From positions 1 to 21,726 of the forward strand of contig JBBQFC010000055.1 of the NCBI GenBank assembly GCA_038321615.1: a DNA stretch of 21,726 nt, written 5' to 3'. The DNA comes from JBBQFC01 sp038321615 (GTDB taxonomy: Bacteria > Bacteroidota > Bacteroidia > Flavobacteriales_D > Cryomorphaceae). The notes beneath the pieces were generated by a model that ran no database searches, had not been told where the DNA came from, and saw nothing but the letters and a program-made list of their open reading frames with translations. This document shows, piece after piece, positions 1 to 7,875 of the stretch. Every line of letters begins with the position of its first letter. Positions within the stretch are counted from its first letter, which is position 1. The position numbers were made by a program, and so were the translations under genes.

Positions 1-79
1 TTTCAAGAAAAAAACCTTTTGCGCGAAGATCATTTTGAACAATCTGTGAATAAATAGCATATCCAAACGCTACCTGCAT
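1..79 (-). CDS. Possible 5' end of a divergent gene running off the left edge
   Basis: On the minus strand an ATG at 79-77 opens a frame that stays open for 26 codons to the window edge (it begins MQVAFGYAIY). The frame is closed by a TAG 27 bases upstream of this ATG, so the ATG would be the start. I do not recognise the product. The short length means that chance cannot be excluded. If real, it would be transcribed divergently from carB. Confidence 0.2.
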   Translation of the reverse strand, partial: MQVAFGYAIYSQIVQNDLRAKGFFLE

Positions 80-104
80 CGGAATCAAAACACAATTTTT
101 ACCC

Positions 105-112
105 TACTTTTG
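105..112 (+). promoter_or_regulatory. Bacteroidota -7 box upstream of carB
   Basis: TACTTTTG matches the Bacteroidota primary sigma factor -7 consensus TAnnTTTG. It lies 100 bases before the carB ATG, so the transcript would have a leader of roughly 95 bases. I see no clear TTG -33 element at the expected distance, so this is a half-site call. Confidence 0.45.
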
Positions 113-212
113 CGCCCTAAATGACGCATACTCTCAGCACATTTAGTCTCTTCCCGTTCAAAGTCTGGATTTCCCCTTCCACCTATTTTTTAATCTTCTT
201 ACTCCTTAAGCT

Positions 213-3029
213 ATGCCAAAAGACACAAGCATAAAATCGGTATTGATCATTGGCAGCGGCCCTATTGTGATCGGTCAAGCCTGCGAGTTTGACTATTCCG
301 GCTCGCAAGCCTCGCGCTCACTGCGGGAAGAAGGAATAGAAGTAACACTCATCAATTCCAATCCGGCTACTATCATGACCGATAAGGTGGTTGCGGATAA
401 TATCTTTCTCAAACCACTCGAACCCGAGTCGATTATCGAGATTCTCGAAAAACATAAAATCGATGCGGTGCTCCCAACCATGGGTGGCCAAACGGCGCTT
501 AATCTCGCCATCAAGTGCGATGAAATGGGCATTTGGAAAAAGTATGGGGTGCGTATGATCGGAGTTGATATTCGCGCCATAGATGTCACAGAAAACCGGG
601 AAGAGTTCCGGAAGTTGATGGGTCAAATCGGAATACCGATGGCTCCGCAGGCTACGGCCAATAGTTTTTTGGAAGGAAAGGAAATCGCCCAACGATTCGG
701 ATTTCCGCTCTGTATTCGCCCCAGCTACACGCTTGGAGGCTCCGGAGCAGCTATTGTGCACGAACAATCCGAATTTGACAGCCTACTCACCCGCGGCCTT
801 CATGCATCGCCTATACACGAGGTGATGATCGACAAAGCCCTGATGGGTTGGAAAGAGTTTGAGCTGGAACTCCTTCGCGACAGCAACGACAACGTGGTAA
901 TTATCTGTGCGGTAGAAAACATGGACCCGATAGGTATCCACACCGGCGACAGCATTACAGTAGCTCCGACCATGACCCTCAGCGACCGCACCTACCAACG
1001 CATGCGCGACATGGCGATAAAAATGATGCGATCTATCGGAAACTTTGCCGGTGGTTGCAACGTGCAATTTGCCGTAAGTCCCGACGATAAAGAAGACATT
1101 ATCACAATCGAAATCAACCCGAGGGTTTCGCGATCATCGGCATTGGCATCGAAGGCCACGGGTTATCCCATCGCCAAAATAGCGGCTAAACTTGCCATAG
1201 GCTACCACCTCGATGAGTTGAAAAATCAAATTACCAAAACCACTTCCGCCCTTTTTGAGCCCACGCTCGACTATGTAATTGTGAAAATTCCGCGCTGGAA
1301 TTTCGATAAGTTTCAAGGCAGCGATCGCCGCCTTGGCCTACAAATGAAGTCGGTAGGAGAAGTAATGGGCATCGGTCGCTCCTTTCAGGAAGCACTCCAA
1401 AAGGCTTGTCAGTCGCTGGAGATTAAACGAAACGGTTTGGGTGCCGATGGAAAGGAACTCAAAGATCAGGACAAGATTTTGCAAAGTTTGGAGCATCCGA
1501 GCTGGAACCGACTCTTCCATATTTACGACGCTATTAAACTCGGAATTCCCTTTAAGACTATTCACGAGAAAACAAAAATCGATTACTGGTTTTTGAAACA
1601 AATTGAAGATTTAATTCAGCTCGAGAAGCGGATTGAGAAATTTAGTATCGACAATATTTCCCGCGAATTATTCTTCGAAGCCAAGCAAAAAGGTTACGCC
1701 GATCGGCAAGTAGCCCACCTGCTGCGCTGCTTAGAAAGCGAAGTTTTTGCCAAACGGCAGGAGATGAAGATCAATCGGGTGTACAAATTGGTGGATACCT
1801 GCGCTGCCGAATTCGAAGCAAAAACCCCCTACTACTACAGCACATTCGAAGGAGAGAACGAAAGCGTGCCAAGCGATCGTAAGAAAATTGTGGTGCTAGG
1901 CTCAGGCCCAAACCGTATTGGCCAAGGCATTGAGTTTGATTATTGTTGCGTACATGGGGTGCTTGCGGCAAAGGAATGTGGCTACGAAACGATCATGATC
2001 AACTGCAACCCGGAGACGGTTTCTACCGATTTTGACACAGCTGATAAGCTATATTTTGAACCCGTATTTTGGGAACATATCTACGACATTATTTTGCTCG
2101 AAAAGCCCGTCGGCGTGATTGTGCAGCTCGGTGGCCAAACGGCTTTGAAGCTGGCCGAAAAACTAAGTCGCTACGGAATACCTATTATGGGTACGAGCTA
2201 CGAGGCGCTTGATTTGGCCGAAGACCGTGGAAGTTTTTCTAACCTGCTCAAAGAAAACAACATCCCCTACCCCCGATTTGGCGTGGTAACCAATGCCGAG
2301 CAATCGCTCGAATTGGCCGACGAGCTTGGCTTTCCACTGCTCGTGCGCCCTTCCTACGTGCTTGGTGGACAGCAAATGAAAATCGTAATCAACAAGGAAG
2401 ACCTTGAGAAGCATGTAGTGAATATACTGCGCGATTTGCCCGACAATAAAATTTTGCTTGACCATTTCTTAAGCGATGCAATTGAAGCCGAAGCCGACGC
2501 TATTTGCGACGGTGAAGATGTTTACATCATCGGCGTGATGCAGCATATCGAACCTGCGGGTATCCACTCCGGCGATTCGTATGCGGTGCTTCCTCCTTAC
2601 AATTTGGGCGACCTAATCATCGAGCAAATAGAAGCGATCACTCGAAAAATTGCCGTTGCACTGCGCACCGTTGGCCTAATCAATATTCAATTTGCGATAA
2701 AGGACGACGTGGTGTATGTAATTGAAGCCAATCCGCGGGCTTCGCGCACCGTGCCATTTATTGCAAAAGCGTACGACGAGCCTTACGTGAACTACGCCAC
2801 TAAAGTGATGCTGGGAGAGAAAAAGGTAAAGGATTTCGATTTCAAACCCAACCAAAATGGGTATGCTATAAAAATTCCGGTATTCTCTTTTGATAAGTTC
2901 CCCAATGTGAATAAGGAACTGGGCCCGGAAATGAAATCGACTGGCGAAGCGATCTATTTCATTGACAGTTTGATGGATCCCTTTTTCCGAAAGATTTACA
3001 GCGAACGGAATTTATATTTGAGTAGGTAA
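213..3029 (+). CDS. carB: Carbamoyl-phosphate synthase large subunit, short form without the allosteric domain
   Basis: This is the synthetase subunit that makes carbamoyl phosphate from bicarbonate, ATP and ammonia tunnelled from the CarA glutaminase, feeding pyrimidine and arginine synthesis in the cytoplasm. The two homologous halves are clear. The first begins near residue 10 (GSGPIVIGQ) and carries a metal-binding ATP-grasp motif EINPRVSRSS at 300-309. The second begins near residue 560 (GSGPNRIGQG) and has EANPRASR at 838-845. These positions align almost exactly with E. coli CarB (E299/N301 and E841/N843). The protein stops at residue 938, where E. coli continues with a roughly 138-residue MGS-like domain that binds UMP, IMP and ornithine. 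It ends cleanly in SERNLYLSR, so I read it as a natural short form and not a truncation. From memory, flavobacterial CarB proteins of about 950 residues share this ending. carA is not adjacent. The ATG at 213 gives the canonical N-terminus. Confidence 0.96.
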   Translation: MPKDTSIKSVLIIGSGPIVIGQACEFDYSGSQASRSLREEGIEVTLINSNPATIMTDKVVADNIFLKPLEPESIIEILEKHKIDAVLPTMGGQTALNLAIKCDEMGIWKKYGVRMIGVDIRAIDVTENREEFRKLMGQIGIPMAPQATANSFLEGKEIAQRFGFPLCIRPSYTLGGSGAAIVHEQSEFDSLLTRGLHASPIHEVMIDKALMGWKEFELELLRDSNDNVVIICAVENMDPIGIHTGDSITVAPTMTLSDRTYQRMRDMAIKMMRSIGNFAGGCNVQFAVSPDDKEDIITIEINPRVSRSSALASKATGYPIAKIAAKLAIGYHLDELKNQITKTTSALFEPTLDYVIVKIPRWNFDKFQGSDRRLGLQMKSVGEVMGIGRSFQEALQKACQSLEIKRNGLGADGKELKDQDKILQSLEHPSWNRLFHIYDAIKLGIPFKTIHEKTKIDYWFLKQIEDLIQLEKRIEKFSIDNISRELFFEAKQKGYADRQVAHLLRCLESEVFAKRQEMKINRVYKLVDTCAAEFEAKTPYYYSTFEGENESVPSDRKKIVVLGSGPNRIGQGIEFDYCCVHGVLAAKECGYETIMINCNPETVSTDFDTADKLYFEPVFWEHIYDIILLEKPVGVIVQLGGQTALKLAEKLSRYGIPIMGTSYEALDLAEDRGSFSNLLKENNIPYPRFGVVTNAEQSLELADELGFPLLVRPSYVLGGQQMKIVINKEDLEKHVVNILRDLPDNKILLDHFLSDAIEAEADAICDGEDVYIIGVMQHIEPAGIHSGDSYAVLPPYNLGDLIIEQIEAITRKIAVALRTVGLINIQFAIKDDVVYVIEANPRASRTVPFIAKAYDEPYVNYATKVMLGEKKVKDFDFKPNQNGYAIKIPVFSFDKFPNVNKELGPEMKSTGEAIYFIDSLMDPFFRKIYSERNLYLSR

Positions 3030-3058
3030 TTTTAGACTTGATGAAGGGCTAAAAATTC

Positions 3059-3466
3059 TCATCACAAATCTTCGGATGCCTTTTTTCTATACGGTGTTTC
3101 GAAAATTGATTATCAGTCCACGGTGAATGCCCACGAAGCGAAGGTAGGTTAGAATTTGTGCTTCGTGCACGGGCATTATACTTTCAACGGTTTTGAGTTC
3201 AACAATGAGCTCGCCGTTTATGAGCAAATCAAGTTTGTAGGCATATTCTATTTCTATTTCTTTGTAAATGATCGGCACTTGAATTTGTTCTTCCACAGAA
3301 AGGCCAAGCTCTGGTAGCTCAATACCATGCACTGTTGATAGGCGGACTCAAGCATTTCCGGCCCGATATGCTTATGGACTTCAATTGCAGCGCCAATGAC
3401 TTGGCCAGTGATATAATCGGATTCCGTAAGTTCAAGAACACGAATAGTTTGTGAATTTATGACGAA
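3059..3466 (-). pseudogene. GxxExxY-family protein, frameshifted and with an in-frame stop
   Basis: Reading leftwards, one frame encodes a typical family N-terminal half (TGQVIGAAIEVHKHIGPEML, then ESAYQQC) and a second frame, entered near 3321, encodes the C-terminal half (EQIQVPIIYKEIEI, then LDLLINGELIVELKTVE and HEAQILTYLRF). Restoring one base near 3322 would give the expected ...CMVYELPELGL. The second frame then meets TAG at 3089-3087, but family-like sequence continues past it (KKGIRRFVM). The N-terminal part also has no ATG after its upstream stop. Two or three independent lesions argue for a true pseudogene and not a single read error. Family members are small proteins of unknown function with a PD-(D/E)XK nuclease-like core. 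The tail runs up to the convergent 3' end of carB. Confidence 0.8.
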
Positions 3467-3480
3467 CTACGTCCGGAAAG

Positions 3481-3780
3481 AATGATCTCTCCGTGGAACT
3501 CTGTGAAGCCTTCGTGAACGCTGTGACTCTTCTTTTTACACAGAGCACACAGAGAAAAAGGTTGGTGAGAATGGTCTCTCTTTGAAACCTTCGTGAACGC
3601 TGTGACTCCTTTCTTTACGCAGAGCAAACAGAGAAAGGCATAGAGAATCACAGAGAAAAAGTGTTGTGAGAATAGTTTCTACGTGCAACTCTTTGAAACC
3701 TTTGTGAACGCTTTGACTCTTTTTTTTACACAGAGCAAACAGAGAAAGGGGCAAAGAAGCACAGAGAACCACAGAGAGAA
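3481..3780. repeat. Imperfect CTCTGTG/CACAGAG intergenic repeat cluster, three units
   Basis: The segment TTCGTGAACGCTGTGACTC occurs at 3511-3529 and again exactly at 3590-3608. A third copy with two changes lies at 3701-3719. Each is followed by a T-rich run and CACAGAGCAMACAGAGAAA. The spacings are 79 and 111 bases; the difference is mainly an extra CACAGAGAA-containing stretch in the later units. CTCTGTG and CACAGAG words in both orientations allow pairing within and between units. Protein-like frames across it are repetitive and low in complexity, so I treat the stretch as non-coding. Similar CTCTGTG-rich repeats are, from memory, widespread between genes in environmental Bacteroidota. 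Their function is unknown. Confidence 0.8.
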
Positions 3781-3802
3781 TGTTGATGTACCTGCACTTC
3801 CC

Positions 3803-3833
3803 TTGGTCGGTTCTGAATTCTAATTTAACTTTG
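3803..3833 (+). promoter_or_regulatory. Bacteroidota-type promoter for the DUF4834-yfhO operon
   Basis: A TTG at 3803-3805 and TAACTTTG at 3826-3833 (consensus TAnnTTTG) are separated by 20 bases, the spacing expected for the Bacteroidota -33/-7 pair. The -7 box lies 22 bases before the ATG of the first gene. It immediately follows the repeat cluster. Confidence 0.65.
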
Positions 3834-3855
3834 CGAGTTCAATTAAATCGAAGCC

Positions 3856-4092
3856 ATGCTCCGCGTCATTGCGTTAATTCTTGTTTTTTATTTCATATTT
3901 CGTATCGTTGGCAGGCTTTTGATGCCCATTCTGGGTCAACGTAAGCCCAACCCCAGTCAAGGTGGCAATGCACCGCCCGATAGTCGCAGGGAAGGTGAAG
4001 TCCGCGTAGAATACACCGATCCGGAAAAGGCCAAAAAGAAAAAATCCGATACAGGTGAAGGAGAATATGTAGATTTCGAAGAATTAGAATAA
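3856..4092 (+). CDS. DUF4834-like small membrane-anchored protein
   Basis: This is a 78-residue protein with one hydrophobic N-terminal segment (about residues 3-20). A short linker rich in Pro, Gly and Asn follows, then a charged tail with KAKKKK and a conserved-looking end GEYVDFEELE. This architecture, and the position directly before yfhO, match the DUF4834 family of Bacteroidota, whose function is not known to me. The stop is followed after 16 bases by the yfhO ATG, so the two are almost certainly co-transcribed from the promoter just upstream. The N-terminal segment probably anchors it in the inner membrane with a basic cytoplasmic tail; that topology is inferred. Confidence 0.75.
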   Translation: MLRVIALILVFYFIFRIVGRLLMPILGQRKPNPSQGGNAPPDSRREGEVRVEYTDPEKAKKKKSDTGEGEYVDFEELE

Positions 4093-4108
4093 GCCCGCAA
4101 TCCCGTTT

Positions 4109-6796
4109 ATGAAACCATTTCTCAACAAAATTATCCCGCATATTCTTGTGGTCGCGGCTTTTGCGGCATTGTCCGCCATTTACTTTTACCCCGCCTTCAA
4201 TGGTTATCAGCTGCGGCAGGGTGACATTACCCATTTTAAGGGCATGTCGCAAGAAATAGCCGCTTTTCGCGATATGTATGGCGAAGAACCGCTTTGGACT
4301 AATTCCATGTTTGGCGGAATGCCGGCCTACCAGATTTCCGTAAGATATCCCAACGACGTTTTGGGTTTTATTGACGACGTGGTTACGCTCGGACTACCAC
4401 GGCCAGCCGATTACCTTTTTCTCTATTTTCTTGGTTTTTACCTGTTGCTTGCAGCCTGCGGAGCACGACCCGGCCTTGCCGCTATCGGAGCGGTGGCTTT
4501 CGGACTCTCATCCTACTTCCTGGTTATCATTGAGGCAGGCCATAATTCTAAGGCTCACGCCATTGGTTATATGGCTCCAGTTTTAGCCGGATTTATATGG
4601 GCTTACCGCGGAAAGGTATTGCTCGGCACTGCTGTAACTGCCCTTTTTGTCGCTTTACAAATTCATGCCAACCACGTGCAGATTACCTATTACTTCGGCT
4701 TTCTTTTGCTCGCTTTCGCAATTGCAAAATTGGTGGAAGCCGTCCGTAACCATACGCTGCCCACTTTTGCAAAAACCACCGGATTACTAGCAGTAGCTGG
4801 CGTGCTAGCCTTATTGGCAAATGCCAATATGCTCTACAATACCTACCAATATGGTAAATACACCACCCGCGGAGCTACCGAATTGACCATTGCCGCGGAT
4901 GGCTCTTCCAATGTGGACAATACCACTGGCGGCCTGGATCGCGATTACGTCACCCAATGGAGTTATGGCATCGGTGAATCGCTCTCTTTCTTGATTCCCA
5001 ATGCCCGAGGCGGCCCTTCGGGTGTATTCGGTGCCGACAGCGATGCCATCAAGAAGGTGAGCCGACCGATGCAGCAAAACGTCGCCCAGAGCAACGCCTA
5101 CTGGGGCGATCAACCCTTCACATCGGGTCCCGTTTACATGGGATCCATTGTGGTTTTTTTATTCGTCCTGGGTGCTTTTTTCATAAAAGGGCCGGTAAAA
5201 TGGGCATTACTCATTGTGGCACTTCTCACTGTTGCCCTAAGCTGGGGTAGCAATTTCATGGGGCTTACCAATCTCTTTCTCGACATCGTACCGGGCTATG
5301 ACAAATTCCGTGCGGTCACAATCATTTTAGCTATTACCGAATTGATCATACCCTTGCTCGGTTTCCTATTCTTAAAACAGCTTTTTGATAACATCCCCGC
5401 ATTTCGAGCGAAGGAAAAAACCTACTTCATCATTTCGGGCATCGTTTTGGGCATATTGGCCCTACTAGCCTTGGCGCCTGCTGCCTTTATGAGCTTCGTC
5501 AGCGCGCAGGAAGGCGCTATGCTCGCCGAGCAAATGAGTGGCCCCAACGCCGCACAAATGCTCGATTATATCGAAGGACTCAAAGCAGCAAGAATGGCTC
5601 TTTTCCAAGCCGATGCCTGGCGTTCTTTCTTCTTCATATTGCTTACAGCAGCCATTGTGTGGGCAGTAGGTAGAGCCAAAATTAAGCCCGCTATAGCCAT
5701 CGCAGCTTTGGGCGTGTTGATCATTGCCGATCTATGGCTGGTAGATAAGCGCTACCTCAACAATGAAAAAGATCGCGGGAAACTCGTGGCCTGGCAGCTA
5801 AAAGAAGAAGGCACCGCGGCCTACATGTCGGCTGAAGCCGATCGATTTATAATCGGAGCTGAGATGGAAGCCAATCCGAGGGTGGCCGATGCAGTCGAGC
5901 AGGCTGTAGCTGAATATCGAGCCGAAAACAGGGCATCGAAACCCGCACAGGCGGAAATTGAAAATGTGCGGTTCGCCGCATTGCGCTTTGCGACAAATTA
6001 CCGGGTGCTTCCCCTTTCGGGAACCTTTCAGGATGCGCGCACAGCTTACTTTCACAAATCCCTGGGAGGGTATCACGGCGCCAAGCTCAGGCGTATTCAG
6101 GAGCTCTACGATTTCCACATAGTAGCGGAAATTCAAAAGTTGAATACAGTGTTTCAAAATCAGCCTACCGTAGCCGATATCAATACGGCTTTATTTCAAA
6201 GCCCGGCGCTGAATATGCTCAATGTGAAATACATCATCTACAATCCGCAGGCTCCCCCACTTGAGAATCCGTCGAATATTGGCAGCGCTTGGTTTGTAGG
6301 CAGTTTACGCCAAGTGGCCGATGCCGACGAAGAGATCCAGGCAATCGGAAATCTCGACTTCGCAGATGAAGCAGTTGTAGATGAGCGATTCAGCGATTTA
6401 GTAAAGGATTTCAGTTTTCAAAAGTCTGCCCGGACAGCTAACGGAGATGCAGCGATTGCAGTAGTAGATCACCTACCTAATTATATTAAATACACCTATC
6501 AGTCGTCGGTGCCCCAAGCCGTCATCTTCTCCGAAATATATTACCCGGAAGGATGGAATGCTTTTGTCGATGGGGTTGAAACGGAGCATTTCAGAGCCAA
6601 TTATTTGCTGCGTGGAATGATTGTGCCGAGCGGCAACCACACCATCGAATTTAAGTTCGAACCAGCAAGTTTTGCCACCGCCTCGACAGTGAGCTTGATA
6701 GCGGCCTGCCTGATCATTTTACTCTTCGGCACCATGCTCTACGCGCGATTCAAAGGCGACGGGCAGACAGCTGATTCGGTCGCTTCCCGCGAATGA
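4109..6796 (+). CDS. yfhO: YfhO family multipass membrane protein (GT-C-like)
   Basis: This 895-residue integral membrane protein has about a dozen hydrophobic segments spread over residues 10-550. A long soluble domain (about 555-865) follows, then a final membrane segment near 868-888. Diagnostic stretches are EAGHNSKAHAIGYMAPVLAG early on and YYPEGWNAFVDG near residue 815, both typical of YfhO proteins. Gram-positive members take part in glycosylating wall polymers and are thought to be GT-C type transferases using lipid-linked sugars. A similar role in envelope glycan assembly is inferred here. The gene is second in the operon after the DUF4834 gene. Its stop codon overlaps, in an ATGA arrangement, the start of a glycosyltransferase relic, which suggests the operon once continued. 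Confidence 0.88.
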   Translation: MKPFLNKIIPHILVVAAFAALSAIYFYPAFNGYQLRQGDITHFKGMSQEIAAFRDMYGEEPLWTNSMFGGMPAYQISVRYPNDVLGFIDDVVTLGLPRPADYLFLYFLGFYLLLAACGARPGLAAIGAVAFGLSSYFLVIIEAGHNSKAHAIGYMAPVLAGFIWAYRGKVLLGTAVTALFVALQIHANHVQITYYFGFLLLAFAIAKLVEAVRNHTLPTFAKTTGLLAVAGVLALLANANMLYNTYQYGKYTTRGATELTIAADGSSNVDNTTGGLDRDYVTQWSYGIGESLSFLIPNARGGPSGVFGADSDAIKKVSRPMQQNVAQSNAYWGDQPFTSGPVYMGSIVVFLFVLGAFFIKGPVKWALLIVALLTVALSWGSNFMGLTNLFLDIVPGYDKFRAVTIILAITELIIPLLGFLFLKQLFDNIPAFRAKEKTYFIISGIVLGILALLALAPAAFMSFVSAQEGAMLAEQMSGPNAAQMLDYIEGLKAARMALFQADAWRSFFFILLTAAIVWAVGRAKIKPAIAIAALGVLIIADLWLVDKRYLNNEKDRGKLVAWQLKEEGTAAYMSAEADRFIIGAEMEANPRVADAVEQAVAEYRAENRASKPAQAEIENVRFAALRFATNYRVLPLSGTFQDARTAYFHKSLGGYHGAKLRRIQELYDFHIVAEIQKLNTVFQNQPTVADINTALFQSPALNMLNVKYIIYNPQAPPLENPSNIGSAWFVGSLRQVADADEEIQAIGNLDFADEAVVDERFSDLVKDFSFQKSARTANGDAAIAVVDHLPNYIKYTYQSSVPQAVIFSEIYYPEGWNAFVDGVETEHFRANYLLRGMIVPSGNHTIEFKFEPASFATASTVSLIAACLIILLFGTMLYARFKGDGQTADSVASRE

Positions 6797-6843
6797 AGAA
6801 GGTATTAATCATCACGTATTACTGGCCACCGAGTGCACTATGA
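6793..6843 (+). pseudogene. Relic N-terminus of a TYYWPP-type glycosyltransferase
   Basis: An ATG at 6793 overlaps the yfhO stop by four bases (ATGA). It encodes MKKVLIITYYWPPSAL and then TGA. The first 14 residues are the hallmark start of a family 4-like glycosyltransferase; the same opening (LLLLTYYWPPAG) begins the intact gene at 11002 on the other strand. After PPS the expected GGxGVQRW continuation is absent and the sequence runs straight into the 3' end of the LpxD-like gene on the minus strand. The translational-coupling overlap and the correct motif make chance unlikely. The rest of the gene has been removed by deletion or by rearrangement at about 6831-6845. Confidence 0.75.
6814..6830 (+). 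repeat. Left copy of a 17-bp inverted repeat flanking the glycan operon
   Basis: ACGTATTACTGGCCACC encodes TYYWPP in the glycosyltransferase relic. The reverse complement with one mismatch lies at 10962-10978 inside the start of the intact glycosyltransferase. The two copies bracket the four-gene minus-strand operon. Confidence 0.7.
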
Positions 6844-6872
6844 CATAGGGCTTCGGAGTTGTAGGCCGGATT

Positions 6873-7868
6873 TTATTCTTTTGGACTACCTCTTAATGCA
6901 GTGATTGCGGCCTTTTGAGCCTTTCGTAGATCAAGGAAATCGGCCATATCCATCCCGGGGCTGCCCATTACCGTTTGATTTTCTTCCACGTCTTTCGTTA
7001 CTGTGGCAGCAAGCCCTACCGTGGCATTTCTGCCAATGACGACCGCATTGCGAATGGTGCTTGAAGGTGCAATCCAGCAATTCTCGCCAATTACCGTGCT
7101 TCCGGCCACCATCGAGCAGGCTATCACTAAGCTGTTTCTCCCGATTTTAACGTTATGGGCTATATGTACCAGGTTGTCTATTTTAACGCCCTCCTCAATC
7201 ACAGTATCCGATAGAGAACCCCGATCAATACAGGTGTTGCTGCCAATAGAAACACAATCGTGAATCAATACGCGGCCATAATGCGGAAATTGGGTGTAGG
7301 CATCGGAATCCTTCATTTTAGCATATCCGAAACCAGTACCACCGATCGCAGAGTTTGTTCCAATCTCTACGTAACGCCCAAGCTCGGCGTTATTAATGCT
7401 CGTGCCGGATCCAATAGTTGCATAATCGCCGATCTTACACCCTTGGCCAATCACTGCAAATGCGCCGATATTCACGCCTTTTCCCAATATAACATCGGCG
7501 GCTATCTCCGCCGAGGCATGAATACTACCGGTTTCTTCTAACTTTTGAAAATCCAAGAAATGCGCGCAGAATGCTATTATATCGGCCTTTGGATCTTGGG
7601 AGACAATCAAGGTTTTTCCGGCAGGTATAGCCGATAGATTAAAGTCAGTAAAGAGCTGCTTATCCACCAGGATGAGCTTGCTTTCTGTGCTGTGAAGAAG
7701 CGATTCAAACTCTTTTCTGACTTTGGTGGTAGCGAATGTGATATGATCATTTTTAGCTTCGGCAATAGCCCGGGGTGCAAAGATTTGGACTGAATCGTCG
7801 ATTTCACCAACAATCTGATTTCTCCTGCCATCAAACCAGGCCACAATAGCTCCAATCGGGATCATCAT
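6873..7868 (-). CDS. LpxD-like N-acyltransferase with left-handed beta-helix
   Basis: The N-terminal domain of about 120 residues resembles that of LpxD. It is followed by many hexapeptide repeats ([LIV]GxxxxI, from about residue 115 to 310) that form a left-handed beta-helix. Key stretches are GTGFGYAK, HYGRVLIHDCVSIGSN, then IDRGSLSDTVIEEG and KIDNLVHIAHNVKIG. The last contains the histidine that is the catalytic base in LpxD. The C-terminal coil (IAPSSTIRNAVVIG) is closer to sugar N-acyltransferases of the NeuD/PglD kind. LpxD transfers 3-hydroxyacyl chains to a glucosamine amine in lipid A synthesis. Here the neighbours are WecB and a PIG-L deacetylase, so I infer N-acylation of an envelope sugar. 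I chose the ATG at 7868 (331 residues); an ATG at 7904 would overlap the upstream gene by 29 bases and adds a non-family leader. It is last in the operon. Confidence 0.8.
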   Translation of the reverse strand: MMIPIGAIVAWFDGRRNQIVGEIDDSVQIFAPRAIAEAKNDHITFATTKVRKEFESLLHSTESKLILVDKQLFTDFNLSAIPAGKTLIVSQDPKADIIAFCAHFLDFQKLEETGSIHASAEIAADVILGKGVNIGAFAVIGQGCKIGDYATIGSGTSINNAELGRYVEIGTNSAIGGTGFGYAKMKDSDAYTQFPHYGRVLIHDCVSIGSNTCIDRGSLSDTVIEEGVKIDNLVHIAHNVKIGRNSLVIACSMVAGSTVIGENCWIAPSSTIRNAVVIGRNATVGLAATVTKDVEENQTVMGSPGMDMADFLDLRKAQKAAITALRGSPKE

Positions 7869-7875
7869 ATTGATT

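Noticed and set aside
293..2465. Long minus-strand frames inside carB
   Set aside because: They are shadows of a strongly conserved coding region and have no protein-family character.
3457..3772. Two minus-strand open frames of 64 and 78 codons (repetitive LCLSLFALCKK-type peptides)
   Set aside because: They are translations of the CTCTGTG intergenic repeats in different frames, with internally repeated low-complexity sequence and no homology-like pattern.
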